Origin: Lyophyllum atratum
Taxonomy: Eukaryota > Basidiomycota > Agaricomycetes > Agaricales > Lyophyllaceae
Length of the DNA stretch: 63,938 nucleotides
Direction of reading: 5' to 3'
Assembly: GCA_014905825.1 (NCBI GenBank)
Contig: JACGCN010000094.1
Span: forward strand, 1-63,938
The position numbers were made by a program, and so were the translations under genes. Below, in pieces: positions 13,704 through 23,308 of the stretch (within the stretch, counting starts at the first letter, position 1; the number at the start of each line of letters is the position of its first letter). The notes beneath the pieces are model-generated. The model saw only the letters and a list, made by a program, of their open reading frames with translations. It was not told where the DNA came from and did no database searches.

Positions 13704-14967
13704 ATGCTGTCGATCCGCCGAATCCACCAATCTTCTACGCTTTTTGCGACAGGTCGCAGACTTATGTCCTCCTTATCTACTCCATTACTTCTTACACCTC
13801 AGCAACTTCGCTCTCTTTCCTCTGAGAAGAATGTTTCCCTGTTAGACGCGTCGTGGTTCATGCCAAATTCTCCTCGTCAACCTCGTCAGGAATTCATCTC
13901 CAAACGCATTCCTGGCGCACAATTCCTAGATCTCGATGAAGTAGCAAGCTCCCACCCATTGGGACTGAAGCATATGATGCCTCAAGAGCGTGTTTTTGCT
14001 GATGTGTGCGGTATGCCTATGTCAGTTTGCGCGGTTCAGAATTCACGTTGTATTGAAAGCCGCGCGCAGAAAAGTTCGGTATTGCTTCAAACTCGCATGT
14101 CGTCATGTATGTTCCAAATCTCGTCGTTTGAAGTGTTTCCTTTGAAAAATACACAGTTACGACACTCATGGGATCTTCTCGTCCCCTCGAGCACTCTTCA
14201 TGTTCAGGTCCTTCGGCCATCATAGATCTAGTGTATTAGATGGTGGTCTGCCTGCCTGGGTCGCAGAGGGATTTCCCGTGGAAAATGGACCTCTGTCTCC
14301 AATTGGAACAACGGAGTATCCCACCCCAATCCTTCAAAGCAATTCGCTCAGAAGTAGGCGTCTTCTCCTGCCCGTATCGTCTGAAGTTATTTATATTACT
14401 TGCGAGGTTATGAGCAGATGGCGACAAATTCAAATTTTGACCCTCTCACCAGTCGTAATGCTGACCTTGTTCTTGATGCTCGCTCTCGTGCAAGGTGAGT
14501 ATTTGCAAAGCGAGAATTGTACGAATGCGATTTATAATCCATCTTAGATACCTTGGTACTGACCCCGAACCCCGCCCGGGACTATCGTCCGGGCACATCC
14601 CGCATTCGTTGTCTTTACCATTTAACATGTTTCTACGCCATAATTCCAGTGCGGATGGGACTAAGTATACGACATTCCTCCCTCCAGCGGATGTACGCAA
14701 AGCCCTGGAGGAAGCTGTCGGATCAGAACGCGCCGATCTTATTTCCGAGGGTAGGCTCTCCGTGACGACAACCTGTGGTAGTGGCATGACAGCAGGTATT
14801 CTGTGGCTTGGTCTCAAACTATTGGGGGTGAAGGAAATCAGTTTATATGACGAGGTACTTATGTTTTGCGGTGTCTTGGGACTGATGCTGATACTGACAC
14901 GGTGCCATAACAGTCTTGGACAGGTTATGCTATGAGATCAACAAGCAAGATTGAGAAATCGGAGTAG
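13704..14967 (+). CDS. TUM1: Thiosulfate / 3-mercaptopyruvate sulfurtransferase, two rhodanese domains
   Basis: This enzyme moves sulfur from mercaptopyruvate or thiosulfate to an acceptor; the yeast homologue TUM1 also feeds sulfur to tRNA thiolation. The N-terminus (MLSIRRIHQSSTLFATGRRL) looks like a mitochondrial presequence. The first, non-catalytic rhodanese domain has SLLDASWFMP and RIPGAQFLDLDEV; the second has LVLDARSRARYLG, SGHIPHSLSLPF and the active-site loop CGSGMTA with its catalytic cysteine. The last exon ends SWTGYAMRSTSKIEKSE with stop 14965-14967. Five introns all join in phase, including one with acceptor just before GTTATGAGCAG. Length is about 330 residues, normal for the family. 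A perfect 20-bp tandem duplication begins inside the last codons. Confidence 0.93.
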
Positions 14968-14990
14968 GCGTTGAGAAATCGGAGTAGGCG
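14951..14990. repeat. Perfect 2 x 20-bp tandem duplication
   Basis: The unit ttgagaaatcggagtaggcg occurs twice head to tail (14951-14970 and 14971-14990). The first copy contains the TUM1 stop codon, so the duplication leaves the protein unchanged and adds a second in-frame-looking tail in the 3' region. Confidence 0.97.
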
Positions 14991-15236
14991 GATACCAGAT
15001 GGAAAAAGAGCCTTTATTCTTATATCTTCATCAGAACAGCAGCCAATGTGCTTTTCTCCCGTATGACCACGCTTGGTCTCTCCCTTGCAACTTATCCACC
15101 CTGCATAAGGGTTAAATGTCCACGTACGTATCAGCAACTATGAATCTGTCCAATTTACGAGGGGTGTTTAATAATGGATAAATAAGATACCTATCGATAC
15201 AGTGTACTTAGTTTGTATACATCTTTAGTTGTGTTG

Positions 15237-15867
15237 CTAATCAGACACTCTTCTCTCCCAACAGCCACGCTTTACCGCTCGTAGCCTAGAATCCAAGTCA
15301 TTAATGGCAGGTCTCCAACACAGCCATGTACGGTGGGGGTCGCCGAGCCGGAAGTTTGCCAAAGGCGCGTGCCGCTGGGTAAAAAGATACGTTTCAGTGA
15401 GCAAGAACTGACGGGAGACATCCTGTAACTCACGCCGCCCACTATATTGAACCTCAATTCGATGTTCTTTACCTCGCCGGTAGACTGTTAACTGCCAGCT
15501 AAATCAAATTTCGTCAGTGCGCGCCCTCGAAGGATCCAGGCTGCCACATACCTTTCGAGCAATAAGACGTTATAGCCCTTCTTAATGACCTCCTGCAGTA
15601 GCTGTTGCCGCGCAAACTCAACAGCTCTTCGCAAATCTGGAGTCTTTTTTCCGGCATTTACTTCAAAGACATATGTGCCTCGAATATCTGTTTCTCCGAC
15701 AACAGCGATATCTAGGTCTGAATAGAACATATTATCAGTTTATGCTATACCTAGAGAATGAGAAGAACGCTGTTCATACCCTCATCCTCATAATACATAG
15801 GAACCGCATCAACAGCCTTACTGTCAACCACTTCCCAGGGGGTCTCTCTTCGTCGAAAAATGAACAT
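15237..15867 (-). CDS. Small uncharacterised protein, 151 residues, four exons
   Basis: I do not recognise a family. Four exons (15781-15867, 15552-15717, 15434-15498, 15237-15374) join in phase to exactly 152 codons. The start gives MFIFRRRETPWEVVDSKAVD, then VPMYYEDEDLDIAVVGETDI, RRAVEFARQQLLQEVIKKGY and NVLLLESWQLTVYRRGKEHR; the stop is at 15237-15239. The middle looks like an alternating beta/alpha fold, and the C-terminus is basic and Trp-rich. There is no signal peptide or membrane span. Consistent splicing and the absence of frame breaks are the main reasons to believe it. It converges on TUM1. Confidence 0.65.
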
Positions 15868-16797
15868 GGCTTTGCGGGGACAAAGAACGGTGTCAGATGG
15901 TGTGAAAGGACTAGGAAGGTTTACATTGATTGTAACAGCCCTTTGCCTGCTGGTCTTATAGTATCTCTCGCGGACATTGCCATATTAGGATAGACTTGCT
16001 GCGCGGACTGCGGTAGCTGATGGATAATGCACTGAACGGATTCCGATCGCGTCAGCTTCGAAGATGTAAACTTGGAACGCGTAAGAGATCCGGGACCCGT
16101 TTATCGCTTGTAAGAGTCATCATATTGTCGCAGCAGCTGTCCAACCTATACATACGCACTATCAAAATTTTATGGATTCCGGACCCCGGGAGCCCCCGGG
16201 AGGTAAGGGTATAACTCGAGGCGCACAGGCTGCGGATTGTCCAGCAGGTGATGCGGTTCAGGGAAGTTCGGATACGTGCCCTTAGGTTTCTCCCATGGTT
16301 CCGTAGCCTTGCGGCATCCCTGTCAGGGATCAAGTATCACGGACATTCTTGGAGGGCCGGGGTTTGGAGGGGAGTCAGCTTGAGCGGCGTCACTCATCAG
16401 CCCGATGAGTAATCGAGATTTATGAATCAACCTTCATGGGCACACCTGAGAGATGATAACATATGCAGCTTGATACAGCGGCTACCTTGAATACCTGTGT
16501 TGTGGAAGCATTACCTTCAAGTCAATTCCTAAGTACTGATCATTTGCGGATGCTTCCACGTCGTAATTATCATATTTGCCGTTGTTAATCTCGGGGGAGA
16601 CATGTAATCATTCCGTCCCGCTCAGGTCCCGCTCGCACGATTGTGTGACCTCATCTCCGAGAACCTAGAATGAAGCCGTGTGGAAACTGAAGTACTGAAG
16701 CTCCAAGTATGGACATCATCTTCTATGAATGATTATCCGGCTTCTTTGTACATGGCGCTAATTTTCCGACTAGTGTAGTCATGATACCACCAGCGCT
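15868..16797. other. Gene-free stretch
   Basis: About 930 bp without a supportable gene. It contains the GC-rich short palindrome CCCGGGAGCCCCCGGG near 16185-16200 and otherwise ordinary sequence; the right part should hold the 3' region of the first BIM1-like gene. Confidence 0.5.
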
Positions 16798-17641
16798 TCA
16801 CAGAGTCAGGAATGAAGCCCCCCAAACACTCAGCATGAGACCAACAACACCACCTGCAACTTTCTTCCCTACCGCGGCAGCGGACTTCGTAGATGTTGGC
16901 GCACCAGGAGATGTACCCGTCGGAGATGTACCAGTCGCACTGGAACTTCCAGTGGCGTTTGTGCATGTCACATCAGAAGATATCTTGAAGTTGCTTGACA
17001 AAGTCAAGTCGGCACACTATAATGCGACACACAATTAACATGTGATCATGAACACCGTAATGCGAAGATACCTGATATAGATTGCCATCCCCTCCATCAA
17101 AAACAATCTGTCAAACCTGCCAGTTAAATCTCCTCCCTTGCTCCGCAGCTGGATAATCTGACCTGGATCGTTACGTTTTGTCCATCCTTGAACCCGGTTG
17201 AATTCGCATGAGAAGAGAAGTCCAATGGGATACAGAAAAGGCCTTCTCCCTGCGTTTGGAAGAAGGGAATAACTTGCGTGAAGTTGTCGAAGGAGGTAGG
17301 ATTTGCAGCGGAGGCAGCCAGGACACCACCTGAGAGCACAGTCAGTCCATGACCCTGAGGACGATGAAACTTCCCTCACTTGTCCATTGGGGATGCTCCG
17401 AGTTCAAGGTGAAGAAACCTCCCGACAAAGGGAAGGTTGAGCGGTTTGATGCTGGCGTTTTGTAACCGTCTAGGTACGACGGTAAGACAAACAAAAGTCT
17501 TCGTGTCCTATACGATATACATACCACAGAATGTGGGCTCATTGTCCTCGTTGAAAACTCCCCTTGGGGAGGGAACTGAAGTTGGAAATGAGCATTGACT
17601 GCCGCAGTAAGAGCCAAAAGGAGAGCAAGGTAGCGCCGCAT
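16798..17641 (-). CDS. BIM1/X325-type copper-binding GPI-anchored protein, copy A (one frame break)
   Basis: X325/BIM1 proteins are LPMO-like but non-enzymatic; Cryptococcus BIM1 is a GPI-anchored copper-binding factor that works with the CTR1 importer. The start at 17639-17641 gives a signal peptide ([17 protein letters not shown]) whose cleavage exposes the copper-binding His of HFQLQFP. After introns come [36 protein letters not shown], a VTIQ / [12 protein letters not shown] block and [19 protein letters not shown] Ser/Thr/Gly/Pro spacer and a hydrophobic tail ([17 protein letters not shown]) suit a GPI signal; the stop is at 16798. The C run at 17566-17569 is one base short, so FPPPRGVF is out of frame with the signal peptide. 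This is either an error or a recent lesion. Intron positions match copy B. Confidence 0.85.
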
Positions 17642-17645
17642 TTAT

Positions 17646-18009
17646 ATAGAAGGTATTCGGGGTGCTCTTGTGGAAACTAATTCTGAGCATTATTCCCATT
17701 TAAAGGGCCCGCTCAGATGCATTGACGTGCTTCACGGTGCAAGAGGAAAAAACTTTTTTCACCGCCGTTACTGCGTTTGGCGTTCTATTTATAACACATT
17801 CACGGATCGAGCTGGATTTGTCATGTGTGTGCACTCAGAATCATCACGTCTAGAAGTTGGATCTAGATCTTGAATGGTCTAATGCATAAATGGGCAACTG
17901 TGTAGAGAACGGTCGATCTCGAGCATTACATCCGCTTTCCTCAGAAGCGAAGAGTCGATGTGCTAGTACTATAATGTGTAGATACTAGATGTATGTCGTA
18001 TGTAGGTCG
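17646..18009. other. Promoter region of BIM1-like copy A
   Basis: About 360 bp between the two BIM1-like genes. Several GCTC/GAGC words lie close to the copy A start (17658-17720), which loosely recalls the core of fungal copper-response sites, but I cannot identify a definite element. No gene is visible. Confidence 0.3.
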
Positions 18010-18845
18010 TCAGCAAAGTAACGTTACCACTGCGACAAATCCAAGGACAATAGCGCTATACCCCGCGAAGACATGGGCTTTTCCGAGGGAACCAGCTGTT
18101 TGGGAAGGAGATGCGCCGCCAGACGTTTTCGAGGTATGAGCCTCGATGGTCTCGTTTCGGCAAGTGACATTTGAAGGGACGGTAAAGTTGCTCGATAGTG
18201 TGAGATCGGCGCACTGATATAGTTCAGAAACGTAACAATACACATCACCGACAACGGAACTGACCTGATAGAGATTTCCGTCACCTCCTGCGAACACGAT
18301 CTATGTAGTGGCAGGCTTCAGCTATGATTCATGTTTGTTTGCTAAGGTCGTACCTGGATGGTAACATTTGCACCATCTTTCACGCCGTCGACACCGTTGG
18401 CAGAGATATTGAGTGGAACGCAGAGGGTCCCTGCCAGGTCTGATTTTGCGTAAGAACCCACGATTTGCTGTTTCCCTTCTTTTGAAAAATTGTCGAAGGA
18501 GGTAGGATTCTGCAAAGTTGAGATGATCACACCGGCTGCAGGGGCAATCAGTGTGCATGACGAAGGCGCAGAAAGAAAGACTGTACCTGTCCAGCCAGGA
18601 TGTCCAGTTTTGATGGTGAAGAATCCACCCGATAGAGGGAATGTACTGCGGCTGTTCACTGCATTGTTGTAGCCACCTGCAACCGACCAATTTCAGCTTA
18701 GAGATCGAAAATTTCCTCAATACTAACCGCAGAAATCAGGCTCGGTATCAGCTACGAACACTCCACGAGGCTCTGGATAAAGTAGCCTAAAGTGGGCATT
18801 GACGCTTGACAATAAAGCAAGGGCAGTGAAAAGGGAGAACAACAT
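18010..18845 (-). CDS. BIM1/X325-type copper-binding GPI-anchored protein, copy B
   Basis: Intact paralogue of copy A, about 209 residues. The start at 18843-18845 gives signal peptide [17 protein letters not shown], then mature [20 protein letters not shown] with the N-terminal His expected to bind copper. Next come [81 protein letters not shown] and [18 protein letters not shown]. Several N-glycosylation sequons (NVT, NFT, NET) are present. A Ser/Thr-rich stretch leads to a hydrophobic tail ([13 protein letters not shown]) fitting a GPI-attachment signal; the stop is at 18010-18012. Four introns sit at the same places as in copy A. Role inferred from BIM1: capturing copper at the cell surface for the neighbouring CTR transporter. 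Confidence 0.9.
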
Positions 18846-19209
18846 AGCGAGTCGTCGTAAATTGGGGAAAAAGTGGGCTAAACTTTTCTAACTTGGTTGC
18901 CTGCAATCCTCCTGCTTTATAGCAAGCGACATACATTGCCCTGGACGCTTGTGCACCTTGTGGCTTGACCAATGAACGAAAAAGTTTTTTTGTTCTTCTA
19001 AAGCTTTGGCTTGGCGACGACTTGGCGAAACCCGACGCATTTGCCACGCTTTCACAGAGCGTATGTAGTATTGACGTCCTGATAGCAATCGAAGGCGCTC
19101 AAGTCATCTGAAGGACACCGTAGAAACCATAAGATCCATGAGAAGACTTGAACGGAAAGGGTTATACACATATATTACAATCGACAATCGATTTCAGCGA
19201 TAAATGGCG
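18846..19209. other. Intergenic region between BIM1-like copy B and CTR
   Basis: About 360 bp holding the promoter of copy B and the 3' region of the copper transporter. A poly-T/C tract lies near 18986-19000. I see no gene and no certain regulatory motif. Confidence 0.4.
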
Positions 19210-19878
19210 TCAGTGGCCTACACTTCTGCCATGCCCCATCCTACCAAATATGGCTTCTCCTATGCCTAAACCGAGGATGATGGATATGACGTAAGCAGCG
19301 TTGAAAGTCCTGACGAAACATCGACGCTTCAGATTAGCCAGGGCACGATGTAAGGTCAACGTACATGACAGCAAGCATAAGTGCATATGTCAGTAAAGCT
19401 TGAAGGCCATGCATTAATCCGCGAGGAAGATCGTGGGCTAAGATGAAGGGGGGGATTGTGCGAATGGGGGAGGCAGTCGCTTGACGATTTGAGAGGTCTG
19501 GACTTTCTGGATTTTCCGAGTTTAGATAGAGGGACTTCTCCGAGATTTCATTGGCGGGAGATGAAGATTTGTCAGAAGGGCCGACAAAGCGCGAGGCCAG
19601 GGCAAGCCCTCTACGGAGAATTGAGAATTGAACAGATAGATATATACGTGAGGTCTGACGTACTTGCGTCTCCAATAATTATCAAGAATACCCCGAGTCG
19701 CAGAAATTAATCTTTCAAAGATAGCTAGGCAAACTAGGCCAATGCATGCGCCGGCAATGGCGCCAGCTGAAGTCGGCTTCCAGGCTTCGAACAAGAGATA
19801 ATCGCCGCCGGTGAAATGGAGGAAAGGCACCATCGTATCACCCGCAGTGGAGTCCATATTCATCCCATCCATATCCAT
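19210..19878 (-). CDS. CTR-family high-affinity copper transporter
   Basis: CTR proteins form trimeric copper(I) importers. The start at 19876-19878 gives a Met-rich N-terminus (MDMDGMNMDSTAGDTMVPFL). The first membrane span is GAIAGACIGLVCLAIFE, the second is LLTYALMLAVM with the required MxxxM motif, and the third has LGLGIGEAIFGRMGHG with the GxxxG-type packing motif. The acidic/Ser-rich loop between spans 1 and 2 is about 60 residues long. Three exons join in phase to about 186 residues; the stop is at 19210-19212. It lacks a long Cys-rich tail, and plasma-membrane versus vacuolar location cannot be told. Its position directly beside two BIM1-like genes on the same strand strongly supports a joint role in copper uptake. 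Confidence 0.93.
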
Positions 19879-21408
19879 ATTTCTTCAGCTCTTGGAGTTG
19901 GCGTGCCAGTGGGAGAATGCCAGCCTGAGATGATTTTAATCCTCAGTTACATATGGCTGAGTCTTAACCTGCGACGGAAAACGCCGAGTGAGAAACCGCC
20001 ACTTGTCCCATGATCCATCAGGTGGAACGACGGAGTGAGATAACGTATCCAAACGTATACAATGTACTGACATGGGTACGTAAGATCTTACCAGCAGCGC
20101 TAGCCTTTCAGCGGCATGCGTCGATTCTAAGATAGACAGTGACTACTTATATATTTGAATGAAGTTGCGCGCGTGCCACCTCCACTACCCATTTGGAGTA
20201 GTTGTCATAGGCTTTTAGCAGCCCTTCAGCAAGAGCGGTCGCCTGGTGTATGCGGATAAGACGAGGACTTAGAAGAGTGAGGGAGGGCTGACAGAGAAGC
20301 ACTCGAGCGCGAGAGAGCACATGCAACAGTCACTAGATGAATATGTCGCAGTCCACCATGCGTCCGCAATGTTTGGAGGGAACAATAATGTCATCGACGT
20401 CTGATGCGAAGAGATGCGAGTTGCAGAAGGAGTCCACTCACAGTAGCAATTTTCAGCTGCTTTTGGGCTCGCCTTCGATGTCACTTTCAAGAAAAATCAG
20501 ATTTAGAATTGAACTCAAGATGGGCGTGGAAAGTGATGTTTTTCTGGAAGGGCATGTAGATCCTTTCAGAAACACATCACTTCCCATCCACTTTTATTCA
20601 AGCTCTGTCATGGCCCGCCAGAAGATAATTCACGCCTCTTTTTGTCCGTCATCACCAAGTTACAACCGTCCACTTCGACTGTCGAGATGCTGCTAGGCCA
20701 TGTCCGCCGCTCCATCTGTTCACCTCCATTCAGGTCATCTTGTATCTCTCGAGGGGTTTGAGTTGTGACGGCGCTGAGGAAGTTGGTGACTATGCACGGG
20801 GTATCAGCAACGCCTTGGCGAGCCCTTCCCGCCACCGCTTCTCTCATCAATTTACTCACTTACCTAGTCCTCCGAATTTTCGACCAAAAACACCACTATC
20901 ATCTACTCCAGCGTGCTCTCTGGCATAACGATTCAACCAGCCGGTCGGGCAGTTGACATCGGTGGGCGTAACGAAGGACTATGACGCGTCTTGGAGGGGG
21001 AGAACTGGATATCTTGGCAGAGTTTTGGCAGAGTTGGCGTACGAAAGATTCAAAGGCGCGAATTACATAAGATTTAGCTTGCTTTCTCGTGTCGACTATG
21101 TCGGACTAATTGGCCTGTATATCTCGCGAGATTACGACGGGACGCTGTTCGATAAGTATTGTTCTTGTTATAGACTTTCCAGTTCACTTTTCATTCGCTT
21201 TTTGAGGATGTATGTCTACAAAGTGCCCGCAAAGTTCTGCTATGTGTAACTCTACGTTTGCTCCTAGACCTTGGACCTGTGGGACAAACATCGTGACCAA
21301 ATCGCGTGATTAGTTGCAATTTGCTGATTCTTGTTGAGTAACTCTAACCGTCATTGACGGAGGATAACTCAACCACAGTCTGACTGTCGACGCCATCGTC
21401 CGAATAGA
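19879..21408. other. Long region with no confident gene
   Basis: About 1.5 kb between CTR and the rhodanese gene. It should hold the CTR promoter at its left end. A possible pair of orphan exons on minus is listed separately. An open frame of 98 codons on plus (20953-21249) has no recognisable content. Confidence 0.4.
20611..20983 (-). pseudogene. Possible orphan two-exon fragment, unknown protein
   Basis: On minus, an open frame reads VNCPTGWLNRYAREHAG and SGVFGRKFGGL, then meets a very good donor (GTAAGTGAG) and an acceptor near 20790 that joins it in phase to TNFLSAVTTQTPREIQDDLN, ending with a stop near 20611. I find no start codon in frame and no family. It may be a fragment of a lost gene or the tail of an unrecognised one. 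Low confidence. Confidence 0.25.
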
Positions 21409-22064
21409 ATGCTTAGGACAGCCGTCATACGTTCCTCGAGGGTGGTCATCCGCCGCCGCGCCTACGTGCTCGCTTCAAGGCCATCTGTTTACGCTTCCCA
21501 GGTCCGGTTCGAGAGCACCGTTCCTCCCTCCAGACCACCCTTGACCCCAGAACGACAAGCCCGGAAGGACGCGCATGAGCGAACTGATGATCTGCAACGG
21601 GATTGGGATGCCAAAGAAATAAAGTACCACGAGCTGAAGCCAAGGACAATTAGTCCCACACCTGTACGTATTTTCCTCCTTCTTGTATAATATGCTTACG
21701 GCTGCGGTGTGCACAGGACACGTACTTAATCGATGTTCGTGAACCGGACGAGGTCATTCAGGGAATGATCCCCTCAGCCGTCAACTTGCCACTGTCAGAA
21801 CTTGGAAATTCGCTGCACCTTAGCCCAGCTGCATTCCTCGAGAAACACAGCTACGAGAAACCGACCAAACATCAGCAACTTATCTTCTATTGCCGCAGTG
21901 GCAAACGAAGCACCACCGCCAGTGATGTTGCCAAACGAAATGGGTTTACGAAGTGCGTTATACAGTCTTCCCCCAGCAACCCTAGCATTCACACAGGTCA
22001 CGGTAGAATCTTGAATTATAAGGGCTCATGGCTAGAATGGGTGGATAGGGAAAATAAACAATAG
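21409..22064 (+). CDS. Single-domain mitochondrial rhodanese
   Basis: A sulfurtransferase-like protein of about 200 residues. The N-terminus is Arg-rich with no acidic residues (MLRTAVIRSSRVVIRRRAYV), as in mitochondrial presequences. The second exon starts with YLIDVREPDEVIQGMIPSAV, the classic rhodanese CH2A-like stretch, and has the active-site loop CRSGKRS with the catalytic cysteine. The protein ends YKGSWLEWVDRENKQ at 22064. The first intron (near 21664-21717) is clear. A second putative intron near 21955-22000 has GT-AG borders but does not keep the frame if removed, whereas reading through keeps it open; either it is not an intron or a one-base error lies there. It resembles yeast RDL1/RDL2 in size. 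Confidence 0.85.
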
Positions 22065-22236
22065 GCTGAATATGAACGGCTTCCGCCATTTTTGTGGATT
22101 AGAAAACATGCTGTACAGTGCATTTAATGATGATCCCAAATAGGGAGGACCACGTGTTGTGGGTGATAAGCTCAGCCAATCGCATAATTCCGTTCCGCAC
22201 AAAGGGCTCAACACTTGCCCCAACAAACATTGCGCC

Positions 22237-22243
22237 TATAAAA
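22237..22243 (+). promoter_or_regulatory. TATA box
   Basis: A TATAAAA box is followed by a strongly pyrimidine-rich leader (about 22261-22345), a pairing typical of highly expressed basidiomycete genes. The first downstream ATG is at 22349. Confidence 0.55.
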
Positions 22244-22348
22244 GACAAATCCGTTGACGATTTATTGCCCCCTTTCCTCCCTGTTCCCCGAACCTTCTCC
22301 CCACCACTTACCTCCTCCCTCCTCTCTCGTCTCTTACTCTTTTTAGCA

Positions 22349-23308
22349 ATGGGTTTCTCGATTAATGATAGTCCTTGTCTACCACGCGGAGATGAATGGA
22401 CGCAATCTGTTTGAGATCTATAGAGGCTCAATGTACGCTGCGTTCTAATTTTTTTTCTTTCTCTCGCTCGCCCATCTCATCGTATGGCGGCCTCATAGCT
22501 GCCCACCAGGCTTCTAATCTGTCATCTCGTAACTTCAATCCCTATCCAGTAAATGGCTATTCCGGTTTGGCTTACTCTTCGTATCACTATGGCGTCTTGG
22601 GCTGCACCCCTCTCCCCTGCTTGTGCCCTTACAGTCAGACGCCGGTGCCTATCTCTGGTCCACGTCATCAAATACCGTGCCATATATCCATCAATGGCGG
22701 TCGACATGCATGCTCGTTGTCGATGGCTTGCTTGGCTTACAGCATCGACCATTCCTATGCGACCACGCCATCATCATTGACCTTCCCAACGTCCCTCGGC
22801 GACAATCGATAGCTGTCATCGATCTTCCCACGCGTCGTCACAAGGACAGAGTTCCCGAGTCAAAGTAGGCACCGTCTTTGACTCGGGGAATGTCAATTCA
22901 GACAGCCGTGACTACAGAGGTGTGATTACGAACTTTGATGTCTTGAATGAGAACCACACACGGTCTGGTGCCACAAGACGGGTCTTGCGGCGCCTCGCTT
23001 CGCACCTGAATCTGCCTTCTCGTGATGCTCTACGTATTGAATGTATCGCTCTGTTGAAGGCGGATGTGCCGAAGCACGGACCCAGCATCCATTGGCCAGC
23101 ATTCTCTACGTGCAATTGTATTGGTCTCAGACTTGGTGTGCTATTTCATTCCCTGCTCTCCTGTACAAACCAGCAGTTTTATGTGGTCTGTCAGCAATGT
23201 TTGAAACAGTGTTTATTGTTCGAGGCAAAATCTGTCTATAATAAAATCCCCTGCCTCATTTTGAATTGCAGACATAGTGAGAGCGTCCCGTGTCGTCCTT
23301 ATATTTGA
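22349..23308 (+). other. Candidate transcribed unit of unknown product
   Basis: I do not recognise a protein. The first ATG (22349) opens a frame of only 21 codons, MGFSINDSPCLPRGDEWTQS plus one residue; a second at 22392 opens 18 codons. Further on, overlapping frames reach 80-140 codons (22396-22812, 22623-22868, 22922-23308) without family motifs. A splice from a donor near 22866 to an acceptor near 22918 would join two of them in phase. It could be a short-peptide gene, a lineage-specific protein or a non-coding RNA. The strong promoter upstream is the main reason to list it. Confidence 0.25.

Noticed and set aside
14951..14990. Short tandem repeats as a CRISPR-like array
   Set aside because: Only two adjacent copies without spacers, and the organism is a fungus.
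20269..20490. Met/Cys-rich open frame on minus as a second copper transporter
   Set aside because: It has Cys and Trp residues but no MxxxM, no GxxxG and no membrane-span pattern.
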